Made by a program: the position numbers and the translations under genes. From the NCBI GenBank assembly GCA_018819175.1, contig JAHJQQ010000042.1, positions 62,001 through 126,000 of the forward strand: 64,000 nt of DNA. Reading direction: 5' to 3'. Origin of the DNA: Gammaproteobacteria bacterium. Lineage in GTDB: Bacteria > Pseudomonadota > Gammaproteobacteria > Thiohalobacterales > Thiohalobacteraceae. The notes under the pieces were generated by a model. The model made no database searches, had not been told where the DNA came from, and worked only from the letters and a program-made list of their open reading frames with translations. Below are positions 1 through 7,908 of the stretch, piece after piece. Every line of letters starts with the position of its first letter. Positions within the stretch are counted from its first letter, which is position 1.

Positions 1-2
1 AC

Positions 3-104
3 GAGGATGAACTGGAACGTGTCGACAATCCGTTGAAGAAGGAACGTCGTCAACCGCGTCCGGGCTTCGACGAACCGACACTGGACGATGTGACGAGCTG
101 GTAA
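3..104 (+). CDS. C-terminal end of an iron-sulfur subunit (SoeB/DmsB-like), partial
   Basis: Only the last 33 codons are inside the window, ending with TAA at 102-104. The tail is charged and hydrophilic, ending in DDVTSW, and shows no cluster-binding cysteines. The identity is inferred from position: the next gene encodes a DmsC/SoeC-type membrane anchor, and in these operons the anchor follows the 4Fe-4S electron-transfer subunit. The subunit would pass electrons between the molybdopterin catalytic subunit and the anchor. The frame stays open to the window edge. Confidence 0.5.
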   Translation, partial: EDELERVDNPLKKERRQPRPGFDEPTLDDVTSW

Positions 105-120
105 GACGCTTCGCGTCTTA
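102..120 (+). terminator. Short perfect hairpin overlapping a stop codon
   Basis: TAAGACGC, a TTC loop and GCGTCTTA form a perfect 8-bp stem that begins with the stop codon of the upstream gene. There is no U-run after it, so it looks like an attenuator or an RNA-stabilising hairpin inside the operon and not a full intrinsic terminator. Confidence 0.4.
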
Positions 121-125
121 CCAGC

Positions 126-193
126 AGGGCCGAGGTTCTAGGTGCTAGGAACGAGGAAACCTTCTTCCTTACCCCGACTAGAACCTCGGCCCT
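126..193. repeat. Inverted repeat between the iron-sulfur and anchor genes
   Basis: AGGGCCGAGGTTCTAG at 126-141 is the exact reverse complement of 178-193, giving a 16-bp stem with a 36-base loop. The inner loop repeats related words (CTAGGTGCTAGGAAC, CTAGTACCTAGAACC). It fills the gap between two genes expected to be co-transcribed, so it may act at the RNA level or be an inserted small palindromic element. Confidence 0.7.
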
Positions 194-225
194 AGTACCT
201 AGAACCTGAATTAATAGGAACCACT

Positions 226-1203
226 ATGCATCCCGCATTCTCAGTCATTTTTCTCACCACCTTGATCGGCGTCGGCCAGGGTCTGTTCCTGGCGTTGTTC
301 ACCGGACATCTGTATTCAGTCATCAAGGTCGTGCCGATGTCGGCCGATCCGCAGACCTTCTATGGTCTCGGCAGTCTGGTCGCGCTGGTATTTCTGGGCG
401 GCGGCTTATTCGCCTCGTTCTTCCATCTCGGCCATCCGGAACGCGCTTGGCGCTCCGCCGCCAGGTGGCGCACTTCCTGGCTGTCACGAGAGGTCATCGT
501 GCTGCCGGGCTTCATGGGAATGCTGACGCTGTATGGCCTGGTGCAATACACAGCCTGGAACCCGGTTCTGACTAATCTCGGACCGATTATTGTCGACCTG
601 TCGATGGTAGTAGGCGTACTCGCAACCATCATGGCTTTCGCGCTGTTCCTGTGCACCGCCATGATCTACGCCTGCATCAAATTCCTACAGGAATGGGCCA
701 GCCCATTGACGGTAGTGAACTACACGCTGCTCGGCACCGCCTCCGGCTTCACACTGGCCACCGCGTTCGCCGCCATGTATGCGCCGGAACTGGTGCGTTT
801 CTATGGTATCTGGGCAATCATTATCACCATCACCGCATTGTTCACCCGTATCGCCTCGCTGATCCGCAACAGCCGCATCAAGCACAAATCCACACTGCAA
901 AGTGCCATCGGTGTGCGTCACCCCAAAGTGGTACAGAAGGCACAGGGTTCGATGGGCGGATCGTTCAACACCCGCGAATTCTTCCACGGCAAGAGCGCTG
1001 ACTTCCTGAAATCCATCAAATGGATTTTCCTGGTGCTGGTATTTCCGGTGCCGGTGCTGATGATCATGATGGGCCTGTCCTCGGCCGCGTTCGCGACCTT
1101 ACTCGTCGCCTTCGCAATACAATATGTGGGGTTGCTCGCCGAGCGCTGGTTCTTCTTCGCGCAGGCCAATCATCCGCAGAATCTGTATTACCAGACCATC
1201 TAA
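226..1203 (+). CDS. soeC: Membrane anchor subunit, DmsC/SoeC family
   Basis: The 325-residue polytopic membrane protein has about eight hydrophobic segments and starts MHPAFSVIFLTTLIG after an AGGAA ribosome-binding site. The opening, and the FHLGHPERAWR and WRTSWLSRE motifs in the first loops, are typical of DmsC-type anchors and especially of the SoeC subunit of cytoplasmic sulfite dehydrogenase in sulfur oxidisers. It would hold the catalytic and iron-sulfur subunits on the membrane and exchange electrons with quinone. The preceding partial gene fits SoeB. The choice of SoeC over DMSO reductase or another molybdoenzyme anchor is inferred from sequence style and context; the catalytic subunit lies outside the window. 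moaA, a molybdenum cofactor gene, follows on the same strand. Confidence 0.75.
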   Translation: MHPAFSVIFLTTLIGVGQGLFLALFTGHLYSVIKVVPMSADPQTFYGLGSLVALVFLGGGLFASFFHLGHPERAWRSAARWRTSWLSREVIVLPGFMGMLTLYGLVQYTAWNPVLTNLGPIIVDLSMVVGVLATIMAFALFLCTAMIYACIKFLQEWASPLTVVNYTLLGTASGFTLATAFAAMYAPELVRFYGIWAIIITITALFTRIASLIRNSRIKHKSTLQSAIGVRHPKVVQKAQGSMGGSFNTREFFHGKSADFLKSIKWIFLVLVFPVPVLMIMMGLSSAAFATLLVAFAIQYVGLLAERWFFFAQANHPQNLYYQTI

Positions 1204-1216
1204 GCTATAAAGGTGA

Positions 1217-1405
1217 TGTAGGTCGGGTTAGCGCCGTTTGCGTAACCCGACGGACGTTGCACTGCAACACAAGCTTCCTTGAAAAATGGGGGTCAGCGAC
1301 GAATTCCACCGCCAACGAGCAGTCGTTACCAATGGCAGTACTGTGTCGTCTCTGACCCCATTTTTTACCTGTCGGGTTACGCAAACGGCGCTAACCCGAC
1401 CTACA
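1217..1405. repeat. Large inverted repeat with nested GGGGTCAG hairpin
   Basis: The outer arms (about 1218-1251 and 1371-1404) are near-perfect reverse complements beginning GTAGGTCGGGTTAGCG. Nested inside, about 1285-1366, is a second hairpin with arms AAAATGGGGGTCAG and CTGACCCCATTTT. The outer type recurs at 14359-14488 and twice at 54926-55307. There is no coding capacity; it looks like a non-autonomous palindromic element into which a REP-type hairpin was inserted. Together with flanking sequence it fills the whole gap between soeC and moaA. Confidence 0.8.
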
Positions 1406-1588
1406 TTGAGCTGCCTGTGGTAATGGCTGCCCGGTGACGATGGAATTTGGCTCTGACCGCATAAATTATTCGCCTGTTGAGGAACCTTGCGGCTATTCCC
1501 GGCACTAATCTTCAAACTACCGACTTAACGCCAATAACCCTACCCGTGGCGTATTGTTAGCCGAAATACCAATGCTATAGTGAACCAC

Positions 1589-2572
1589 ATGAATCAGCAG
1601 CTCACAGATCGCTTCGGCCGCGCCATTGAATATGTGCGTCTGTCCGTCACGGATCGCTGTGACCTCCGCTGTTTCTATTGCATGCCCAAGGGCTACTCGG
1701 ATTTCGAAGCCCCCGACCATTGGCTGACCTTCGACGAGATCGAACGTGTCATCGGCGCCTTCGCGCGCCTGGGCACGCGCCGCGTGCGTGTGACCGGGGG
1801 CGAACCGCTGGTACGCAAGGATCTGCCACAACTCACCGCGCGCCTCGCCGCATTGCCCGGCATCAAAGACCTGTCCCTCTCGACCAATGCGACGCGCCTG
1901 GCCAAGCATGCCGTTGACCTGCACGCTGCCGGCATCCGCCGCATCAATGTGAGCCTGGACTCACTCGACGCAGCGCGCTTCAAGGACATCACCCAGGGCA
2001 AACTCGACAAGGTGCTCGCCGGCCTGATGGCCGCCAAGGCCGCCGGTTTTTCACCCATCAAGATCAACATGGTGGTGATGAAGGGCATCAACGAGGACGA
2101 AGTCGAGGCCATGGTCGATTTCTGTATCGAACACGGCTTTACACTGCGTTTCATTGAAACCATGCCGATGGGCAACACTGGCCGTAACGCAACCGATCAT
2201 TATGTCGATCTGCAAACCGTGAAGGCGCGTCTGGCCAAACGTTATGAGCTGTTACCGGGCGTGATGCCGGGTGGCGGACCGGCGCGCTATGTGCGGGTCG
2301 CCGGCACCGATCTGAGAATCGGTTTTATCACACCCATCTCCCAGCACTTCTGCGAAACCTGTAACCGCGTGCGGCTGTCCGTCGATGGCACCTTGTATAT
2401 GTGTCTCGGACAGGAACACAAACTCGAACTGCGACCGCTGCTGCGCGCCGGCTGCACCGATGCGGAACTGGAAACCGCCATCCGCACCGCCATTGATCTG
2501 AAACCGGAGCGCCACGAATTCCGCGAAAAGCCCGATCAGGTGGTCCGCTTCATGTCCATGACCGGCGGCTGA
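1589..2572 (+). CDS. moaA: GTP 3',8-cyclase MoaA
   Basis: Radical-SAM enzyme of molybdenum cofactor synthesis, converting GTP to the cyclised precursor used by MoaC. The N-terminal cluster motif CDLRCFYC gives ligands C24, C28 and C31; the C-terminal cluster motif FCETCNRVRL with a further Cys supplies C255, C258 and C272. The protein ends in the diagnostic GG. Length is 327 residues, normal for the family. An in-frame GTG at 1580 would add three residues, but the ATG at 1589 matches the usual family start; no strong ribosome-binding site precedes either. Position next to a molybdoenzyme operon is consistent with cofactor supply. Confidence 0.95.
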   Translation: MNQQLTDRFGRAIEYVRLSVTDRCDLRCFYCMPKGYSDFEAPDHWLTFDEIERVIGAFARLGTRRVRVTGGEPLVRKDLPQLTARLAALPGIKDLSLSTNATRLAKHAVDLHAAGIRRINVSLDSLDAARFKDITQGKLDKVLAGLMAAKAAGFSPIKINMVVMKGINEDEVEAMVDFCIEHGFTLRFIETMPMGNTGRNATDHYVDLQTVKARLAKRYELLPGVMPGGGPARYVRVAGTDLRIGFITPISQHFCETCNRVRLSVDGTLYMCLGQEHKLELRPLLRAGCTDAELETAIRTAIDLKPERHEFREKPDQVVRFMSMTGG

Positions 2573-2645
2573 ATCCAACGCTACCGCTCCGATAGAAACG
2601 CCCGCAGCAGCGTGGCATATCCTGTCCGGCATACTCAGAACATTT

Positions 2646-2790
2646 AACAGGCTGTTGAAAAACGCGCTGAGGGGCGCACCGCTACGTTGGAAACGGCCTC
2701 AAAATGCTCATTTACTCCGTGTAAACTCCGCTTTTTCGCCCGTTCCCGCCTTGCACTGCATCCCCTGATCGCGTTTTTCAACAGCCTGTT
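2646..2790. repeat. Inverted-repeat element, AACAGGCTGTTGAAAAACGC ends
   Basis: The ends are exact reverse complements over about 20 bases (2646-2665 and 2771-2790). The interior (about 2695-2765) is the reverse complement of the core of the element at 38967-39115, sharing the words CGTGTAAACTCCGC and TTTTCGCCCG. The core is therefore shared between elements with different terminal repeats. The stretch between moaA and the HD-GYP gene holds nothing else. Confidence 0.75.
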
Positions 2791-2849
2791 AATAGCTCTG
2801 AGAATTCACACTATCAAAGCGCTTGTTCTTGAACGCTGATCAGGTGATT

Positions 2850-4226
2850 TCATTTATCCAACTGCATCTCATGCACACATTCGAGTAAAACATGGTAGCA
2901 ATTCGTATCCAGTGCCGTGCCGGTCATGCGCCCCATGATCTCGAGCGCCTCCGGTACCGGTATCGGCCCGCGATAAGGACGGTCAGCGGTGATCGCATCG
3001 AAAATATCGCAAATCGTAATAATGCGCGTTTCCAACGTCAGCTCAGACGCAACCATCCCTTTCGGATAACCCTTGCCATCGAGCCGCTCATGATGCGCAC
3101 CGGCCACGATAGCCATTTCTTTAAAAGGCAGGATGCGTGACAGAATCTGTTCGGTATAAACAGGATGCAGGCGTACCTCACGCCATTCTTCGTCGGTCAG
3201 CTTACCCTCTTTATCCAGAATAGAGTTACTGACACCGAGCTTGCCCAGATCATGCAGAAGCGCACCTCGTTTTAACCAACGGCGACGGGCAGCATCGATC
3301 CCTAACTTACTCGCCAGTACATCGGTATACAGCGCGACGCGTTCGCTATGCCCGGCAGTAAAGGGGCTTTTGGCGTCCACCACTTGACTGAACGCCTCAG
3401 CGATATTGTCCAACAAATCGTCATCAACAGTAAGCGCGCGCACCTCGGGTTCGATACTCTGCACCAGACTGCCGATGTCATCGTCACGCAGCGCTGCCCA
3501 GAAATCGACGTCATACTCCAGCGCCAATGCAGCGTCCACTAATTCGGGATCGAACCAACTACCACGTCGCTCGCGAATTTCGTTTAACGCAGCTGTCGGC
3601 CCGCCGACATGATGGAACACATCGATAACCTGTGACAGCAAGGCGATGCGCGAGAATAACGGAATATCTTCGCCGCGCAGACCCTGTGGCTTACCCTGAC
3701 CATTCCAGTGCTCATCCAGTGAAAATATTCCGTCGGCAACCTTCTCGCTAAAACCCAGCTGCTTAGCGATCTTCGCACCTCGCTCGCAGCGGGTCTGAAT
3801 CAGTTCGGTCGCAAGCTGTTCGCCACGACGAGCCAGATTGAGTACACGCTTGAAGCGTTCGGCAAGCGGACCTTTCACACCGGTATGCGTAAGTACGAAT
3901 TGCACCATCTGCGCTATGTTATCGGTATCGACCGTTTTGAAATCGCGTTTGGTCGCGCGGTCGTCATTGCCGTATAGATCGCACAGACGCGCGGCGTTGC
4001 TACTGCACCCGGCATCTTTCATCAACAGCGTATAGTACAGATCCCAGAGTTCAGCGGATGACAAGCCAATCTGTTGCCCGATATGAAAACCAATCCAACA
4101 CCCGCGGATACAGTGTCCGGGGGGCTGCCCTTCGGTCAGGTCGAGGGCATAACTGAGCGCACCGATAACCTCAGAAAGTGCCAGTTGGTGTTCAGGGTTG
4201 AGCTGCGGCTGATTTGAGAGAGACAT
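2850..4226 (-). CDS. HD-GYP domain protein with tandem degenerate and intact modules
   Basis: The 458-residue cytoplasmic protein carries an intact HD-GYP phosphodiesterase domain at about 285-430, with GHSERVA, HDLGKLG and HHERLDGKGYP, expected to hydrolyse cyclic di-GMP (or cGAMP). The first half, about residues 15-220, looks like a second, degenerate copy: a decayed HD region and a partial GYP-like stretch HWNGQGKPQGL. This suggests a sensory or dimerising first module and a catalytic second module. ATG at 4226 is chosen over an ATT six bases upstream. The gene stands alone, convergent with moaA. Confidence 0.85.
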   Translation of the reverse strand: MSLSNQPQLNPEHQLALSEVIGALSYALDLTEGQPPGHCIRGCWIGFHIGQQIGLSSAELWDLYYTLLMKDAGCSSNAARLCDLYGNDDRATKRDFKTVDTDNIAQMVQFVLTHTGVKGPLAERFKRVLNLARRGEQLATELIQTRCERGAKIAKQLGFSEKVADGIFSLDEHWNGQGKPQGLRGEDIPLFSRIALLSQVIDVFHHVGGPTAALNEIRERRGSWFDPELVDAALALEYDVDFWAALRDDDIGSLVQSIEPEVRALTVDDDLLDNIAEAFSQVVDAKSPFTAGHSERVALYTDVLASKLGIDAARRRWLKRGALLHDLGKLGVSNSILDKEGKLTDEEWREVRLHPVYTEQILSRILPFKEMAIVAGAHHERLDGKGYPKGMVASELTLETRIITICDIFDAITADRPYRGPIPVPEALEIMGRMTGTALDTNCYHVLLECVHEMQLDK

Positions 4227-4357
4227 GGGCAATCCATAGAATGGTGCATGTCACTCTGTAGCGGTCGTGTAGAGCGATGCTGGAGATTCCCTGACACTCG
4301 AACGGATATACCCTGCGACCCGGGTTACACCACCTGCAACCCAGACCGCGGAAATGT

Positions 4358-4939
4358 TCAATCCTCCCAGCGACCCACGCCGGGAATACTCACCTGATGC
4401 TCATCGAAGCTGGCGTTGTCGGCCTTGGTGTGACAGGCACTGCAGTTGCTCATGGAACCGACCTTGGGATTGTCACGCCAGACCCGCTGTGGCAACTCAT
4501 CATGCTCATGGATAAAGAAGGCGGTTTCGGTGATGCGTATCACTGGCTCAGTTCGTTTGTCCGCATCGCGCAGCACATCCCGCGCCAGCCAACCACCATC
4601 CTGTTCGGCAGCGTTCTGAATGAGATAGTCGGTCAAGAGTTTCTGAGTCTCCGGCGTCAGCTCGGCGTTTTCACCAAAATGGTCAGACAGATTCGCCATC
4701 AGTTCGCGCCAGGACGCCTCGGGCAACAGGCCCGGCTGATAGGCAAAATGACAGCTGCTGCATTCCGCGGCATACAAAGGATTATCGACCGGTTTGACAC
4801 CGGTCGGCGCGGCTAATCCGGCCAGCCACCCGCGCTCACCCTTCTCACGGCCTTCTCTATCGCTATCACTGAAGGCCAGCGTCCCGGACAGACCCACCAC
4901 CGCAGCGGCCATGGCCGCCGCCAACCAACGCAGTTTCAT
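4358..4939 (-). CDS. Periplasmic dihaem cytochrome c
   Basis: The 193-residue protein has a Sec signal peptide (MKLRWLAAAMAAAVVGLSG) and two CxxCH haem sites, CSSCH at 60-64 and CSACH at 166-170. The fold matches small dihaem cytochromes that pair with a DUF1924/SHP-like cytochrome. The chosen ATG at 4939 follows AAGGAG at good spacing. An upstream ATG at 4960 overlaps the TGA of the preceding gene (ATGA) and would place a polar stretch before the signal peptide. It lies 17 bases after the DUF1924 gene, so the two are surely co-transcribed. Its role would be periplasmic electron transfer; the partner is unknown, and the cytochrome b often found in this operon is absent here. Confidence 0.85.
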   Translation of the reverse strand: MKLRWLAAAMAAAVVGLSGTLAFSDSDREGREKGERGWLAGLAAPTGVKPVDNPLYAAECSSCHFAYQPGLLPEASWRELMANLSDHFGENAELTPETQKLLTDYLIQNAAEQDGGWLARDVLRDADKRTEPVIRITETAFFIHEHDELPQRVWRDNPKVGSMSNCSACHTKADNASFDEHQVSIPGVGRWED

Positions 4940-4956
4940 ATCGCTCCACTCCTTGT

Positions 4957-5367
4957 TCATTGGCTTTGGATGTAGACCAGAAAATCACCTTTCTCCTGCG
5001 CCGTGCATTCACGACCCCAGGTCCCTTTGCAATTGCGCAGAAACCATTTTTCGATTTTCTTCACGTCGGTCAAGCGCTGTGGATTGACTGCGGGCGACAT
5101 GGGTTCGATCGGCTTGAGTGTGCGCACATGCTGACCCGGCTGTCGCAAGTCCTGACGATGGCAGCTCGCGCAGCTGATCTGTTTGCCGGTTCCGGCCTCG
5201 GTGTGATTTTCGGTCCAGCGCCGCGCACCCGCCTGTGCATCGAACGGCCCCGCGCCTTGCGCCTGATAGCCTGCCTGTGCATCCGCGACGGCATCGGCGC
5301 GAGCCTCGGGCAACGCGACTATCGCCAACAGGCCCACCACGATGGCAATCAAATGCTGGATATACAT
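4957..5367 (-). CDS. Monohaem cytochrome c, DUF1924 (SHP-like)
   Basis: The 136-residue exported protein has a signal peptide (residues 1-25, ending EARA) and one haem site CASCH at 66-70. The region after it, PIEPMSPAVNPQRLTD and WFLRNCKGTWGRECT with two further cysteines, is the DUF1924 signature seen in sphaeroides haem protein-like cytochromes, which can bind oxygen or nitric oxide at an open coordination site. The start at 5367 is set by AGGAG upstream. First gene of a two-gene operon with the dihaem cytochrome. Confidence 0.85.
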   Translation of the reverse strand: MYIQHLIAIVVGLLAIVALPEARADAVADAQAGYQAQGAGPFDAQAGARRWTENHTEAGTGKQISCASCHRQDLRQPGQHVRTLKPIEPMSPAVNPQRLTDVKKIEKWFLRNCKGTWGRECTAQEKGDFLVYIQSQ

Positions 5368-5494
5368 GCTTGATAGTCTCCTTTCCAAAGAGCCCGGGAA
5401 ACCGGGCTTCCCATGGGAAAGGCAGACTAAAGTGTCAGGCTGAATTCACGCTGAAAAATCGAAACGGTTATGAACACCCTCCAGAAGGGAGGAT

Positions 5495-5749
5495 TAAGGA
5501 ACCTCTGATAAATTTGATCAGGCGAGCAGATGCTAAGCGCCGGGTAAAAAACGGAGTTTGCACGACGTCTGCCGCTTCAGCGAATTATTGATGTTTACGC
5601 AATCAGATGACACGGGGTAGCCCGGATGAAGCGAAGCGGAATCCGGGGAAACAGCGATCTTACCCCGATTACGGCCTTACGGCCTGCATCCGGGCTACGG
5701 ATAATCTGTCGGGCAATCAGGTAACCCTCAATAATCCGAGGTTCCTTAA
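5495..5749. repeat. Composite MITE-like element with a nested GTAGCCCGGATGAAGCG element
   Basis: It begins TAAGGAACCTCTGATAAATT and ends AATCCGAGGTTCCTTA, the terminal inverted repeat family also seen at 14133, 38967 and 60725. The core holds GCGAGCAGATGC and AACGGAGTTTGCACGACG. A second palindromic element, about 5617-5697, with arms GTAGCCCGGATGAAGC and GCATCCGGGCTAC, sits inside the right half. It fills the gap between the cytochrome operon promoter region and the CcmI-like remnant and contains no gene. Confidence 0.75.
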
Positions 5750-5765
5750 GATGCAGGCCACAGTA

Positions 5766-6134
5766 TCAAGGCACGGTGACAGGCTCGGCCCGGGAACGGG
5801 CATTCATCAACGCCTCTTCGCTGCCGGCAGGCGCCTGGGCGTGGGCCAACTCCCAACGCTCAATGGCGGTGGCAACATCACCACGGAAAAAATCCGCGAG
5901 TCCCGCCACCCATAAGGCGTGCCGGTTATTCGGCTGCAGATAGAGCGCGCGCTGCAGAAAACGGCTGGCGGATTCCGTAAACAGCCCATCGTGCTGCAAG
6001 ACGATGGCCTCTGCGTACTCAGCCAACAGCTGCTCTAACATTTCCGGTAACCGGCGCGCGCCGCCGCTGCCCTCAGTCGACGGCGGAACGTCGCGCGCGT
6101 CCGCGTTGACCGGAGGGTTTGGCAGCTTTTCGGC
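5766..6134 (-). pseudogene. Truncated CcmI-like TPR remnant
   Basis: On the minus strand, about 90 residues from 6041 (LAEYAEAIVLQHDG, RALYLQPNNRHALWVAGLA, RGDVATAIERWE) strongly resemble the C-terminal TPR part of CcmI, the cytochrome c maturation chaperone subunit. The frame stays open only to about 6134, where TGA interrupts it, and the membrane N-terminus is missing. No ccm genes flank it. It is read as the end of a decayed or rearranged gene; a free-standing small TPR protein starting at 6041 cannot be excluded. The 3' end lies directly beside a repeat element. Confidence 0.55.
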
Positions 6135-6154
6135 TCAGCGAAGGCCATACATAG

Positions 6155-7213
6155 CTACAGTCGCTTGATTAAGCTCTTGACCCACGACATGCAGAATTCG
6201 ATGGTTTGATCGATCTGCTGCGGAGTCAAATTTGGCATGTCTTTGGAGCCGGGACCGTGCCCTAGGTCGTTCCGCACGTCGCTGTAGAACCGCTGAATCG
6301 ATTGCCGCTCCCAACCCTCGATAAACGCACCGTTCACCTTGCTCTCAAGGTGATTCAGGAAGTCGGATACGCCCTTCTCGTTGCTAGTGGTCCATTTCTT
6401 GATGTCGCAGATAATCTTGATCGTGCTTTCTAGTGCCTTGGCGGCATAGAAGGATGGATCACGGCCAGCCGTGTCCCTGCGATCGACCGCCTCCGCCATG
6501 TCAATGCTGACGTTCTTCCATTGAGCATCGCTCACCAGCAGCCAAAATGGTTGCTCGACTTGTACTTGAATCTGCTCGTCCTGCGTGATCTGTAGAAAGC
6601 CGTTGTGGTAGTGCAGTGGCATACCGGCCTGCTTAAAGCGTTCGTTCAACTCAGCTACATTCGCCGCAAACATCCTGTTCATGCTTTCGTTCATTGCTCG
6701 CACGCCTTCGGCCCGTCTGCCAGGAAGCGTCATTGCCCTCCGAGGCATCTTGTCTTGCATCTCGGCCTCGGCAAGCCGCTGGGGAAACTCTGCATTCGCT
6801 TGGGCAACCTGCTCCTCTCGTGTGCGGAAAGCCAATTCGACGAAGCTCAGGCGACGCTTGACGAACATGTCGGGGTCTAAGTTGTCAGCGAACTTAAAGT
6901 TCAGCCACTGCTCTACGACGAAATTCATGTCGTTCCAGCCCGAGTTCGTGTAAGGCTTGCCCATCCACTCGGTCTGGTAGGAGTAGAACCTCGGTGACAG
7001 TTCCTTGACCCCGATCTCCATTGACAGGCGATCGTGTAGGCCGGTCCAGATGGCCTTGACACTCTCGTCGACCTTTTTGTCGTACCCGTAGTACTTCCAG
7101 AGCTGCTCGTTGACGATCCTGTACGCTTGAACGAAGAGCGCAGATTCTTTTTGACCTACGCTTTCGAACATCGGGCGATTCGCGTACCTGCGAAAGAAGA
7201 CATCAGTAAGCAT
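6155..7213 (-). CDS. HEPN-domain protein, AbiJ/abortive-infection-like
   Basis: The 352-residue soluble protein has no signal peptide or membrane segment. Near the C-terminus, RNDLGHG (R314, H319) is the Rx4H motif of HEPN ribonuclease domains, set in a predicted helical region that ends TIEFCMSWVKSLIKRL. The N-terminal about 120 residues (aromatic-rich, MLTDVFFRRYANRPMFESVG) look like the sensor part seen in AbiJ-like proteins. HEPN proteins of this kind are often anti-phage or stress RNases; the role here is inferred. It stands alone with no obvious antitoxin partner, between a CcmI remnant and a conserved small gene, and its downstream end is close to repeat DNA. Confidence 0.6.
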   Translation of the reverse strand: MLTDVFFRRYANRPMFESVGQKESALFVQAYRIVNEQLWKYYGYDKKVDESVKAIWTGLHDRLSMEIGVKELSPRFYSYQTEWMGKPYTNSGWNDMNFVVEQWLNFKFADNLDPDMFVKRRLSFVELAFRTREEQVAQANAEFPQRLAEAEMQDKMPRRAMTLPGRRAEGVRAMNESMNRMFAANVAELNERFKQAGMPLHYHNGFLQITQDEQIQVQVEQPFWLLVSDAQWKNVSIDMAEAVDRRDTAGRDPSFYAAKALESTIKIICDIKKWTTSNEKGVSDFLNHLESKVNGAFIEGWERQSIQRFYSDVRNDLGHGPGSKDMPNLTPQQIDQTIEFCMSWVKSLIKRL

Positions 7214-7401
7214 GGTCAGACTTTCTCACGTCGCGTCGCGAAACCGGCGAATGCGGCCTAACTAGAATTAGAGGTCATAGTACGTAGTACCTAGTACGTT
7301 CGTACTACCTATAGGAATTTCGTACCAGGCCACACTCTAGCCATTTTCTGATCCGCAAACTACCCGCCCATGCAAACCCCGGCGGTCGACGACATCCGGC
7401 A

Positions 7402-7713
7402 TCACACGCCGTAGTCGTTCATGCTGCGACCAGACACCTCCGGCCGCGCTGATTTTTGCCGCAGCTCGCGTTCGTGATATGCGATGCGTACACCGACACG
7501 CTGCGGTTGCGCCGGTTGCACAGGCTGAGCCTCATTCCCGGCACCTGGTTCCGGCAGCCAATCTTCTTCCGCAACGATGATTTCAGCGGTTTTAAATCGT
7601 TTGCGTCGGATGGGGTCGTATCGGTAACGCACGCAGATCAGCCGATCACCGTAGCGAGCCAGCAGTTTATGGGTTCCGGCTTCGCCGGGTTTGCGAATTG
7701 TTCTGACTAACAT
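7402..7713 (-). CDS. Conserved hypothetical protein, 103 residues
   Basis: Starts MLVRTIRKPGEAGTHKLL, followed by ARYGDRLICVRYRYDP and a basic KRFKTAEI segment, then a variable acidic and proline-rich tail. The first 50 residues resemble a small protein found in many proteobacteria, often near integrative elements; no function is known to me. The frame and the GGAG-like site upstream of 7713 support translation. Upstream lies a palindromic stretch at 7797-7853 and downstream a GTAC-rich inverted repeat (about 7275-7330). Confidence 0.6.
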   Translation of the reverse strand: MLVRTIRKPGEAGTHKLLARYGDRLICVRYRYDPIRRKRFKTAEIIVAEEDWLPEPGAGNEAQPVQPAQPQRVGVRIAYHERELRQKSARPEVSGRSMNDYGV

Positions 7714-7796
7714 GGCGATCCCTCCATGGACTGATCAAGGCACATCCATTGCCCCTTGAGTATATGCAGACCGTATTATGGAAATCGTCATTCCGG

Positions 7797-7853
7797 CGCA
7801 GGCCGGAATCTATGTGATTCAAGGCACTGGATTCCGGCCTGCGCCGGAATGAC
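7797..7853. repeat. GTCATTCCGGCGCAGGCCGG palindromic repeat, copy 1
   Basis: Perfect hairpin: GTCATTCCGGCGCAGGCC pairs with the complement ending GCCGGAATGAC at 7853. The same element sits inverted, loop included, at 56237-56303. A remnant of the AATCAGAGGTTCCTTA terminal repeat follows at about 7866-7881, so the two families occur together here as they do at 56 kb. Confidence 0.8.
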
Positions 7854-7908
7854 GACTCAGTAAAAATCAGAGGTTTCTTAAATGATTTGCACCCTGTCCA
7901 GCCAACCC

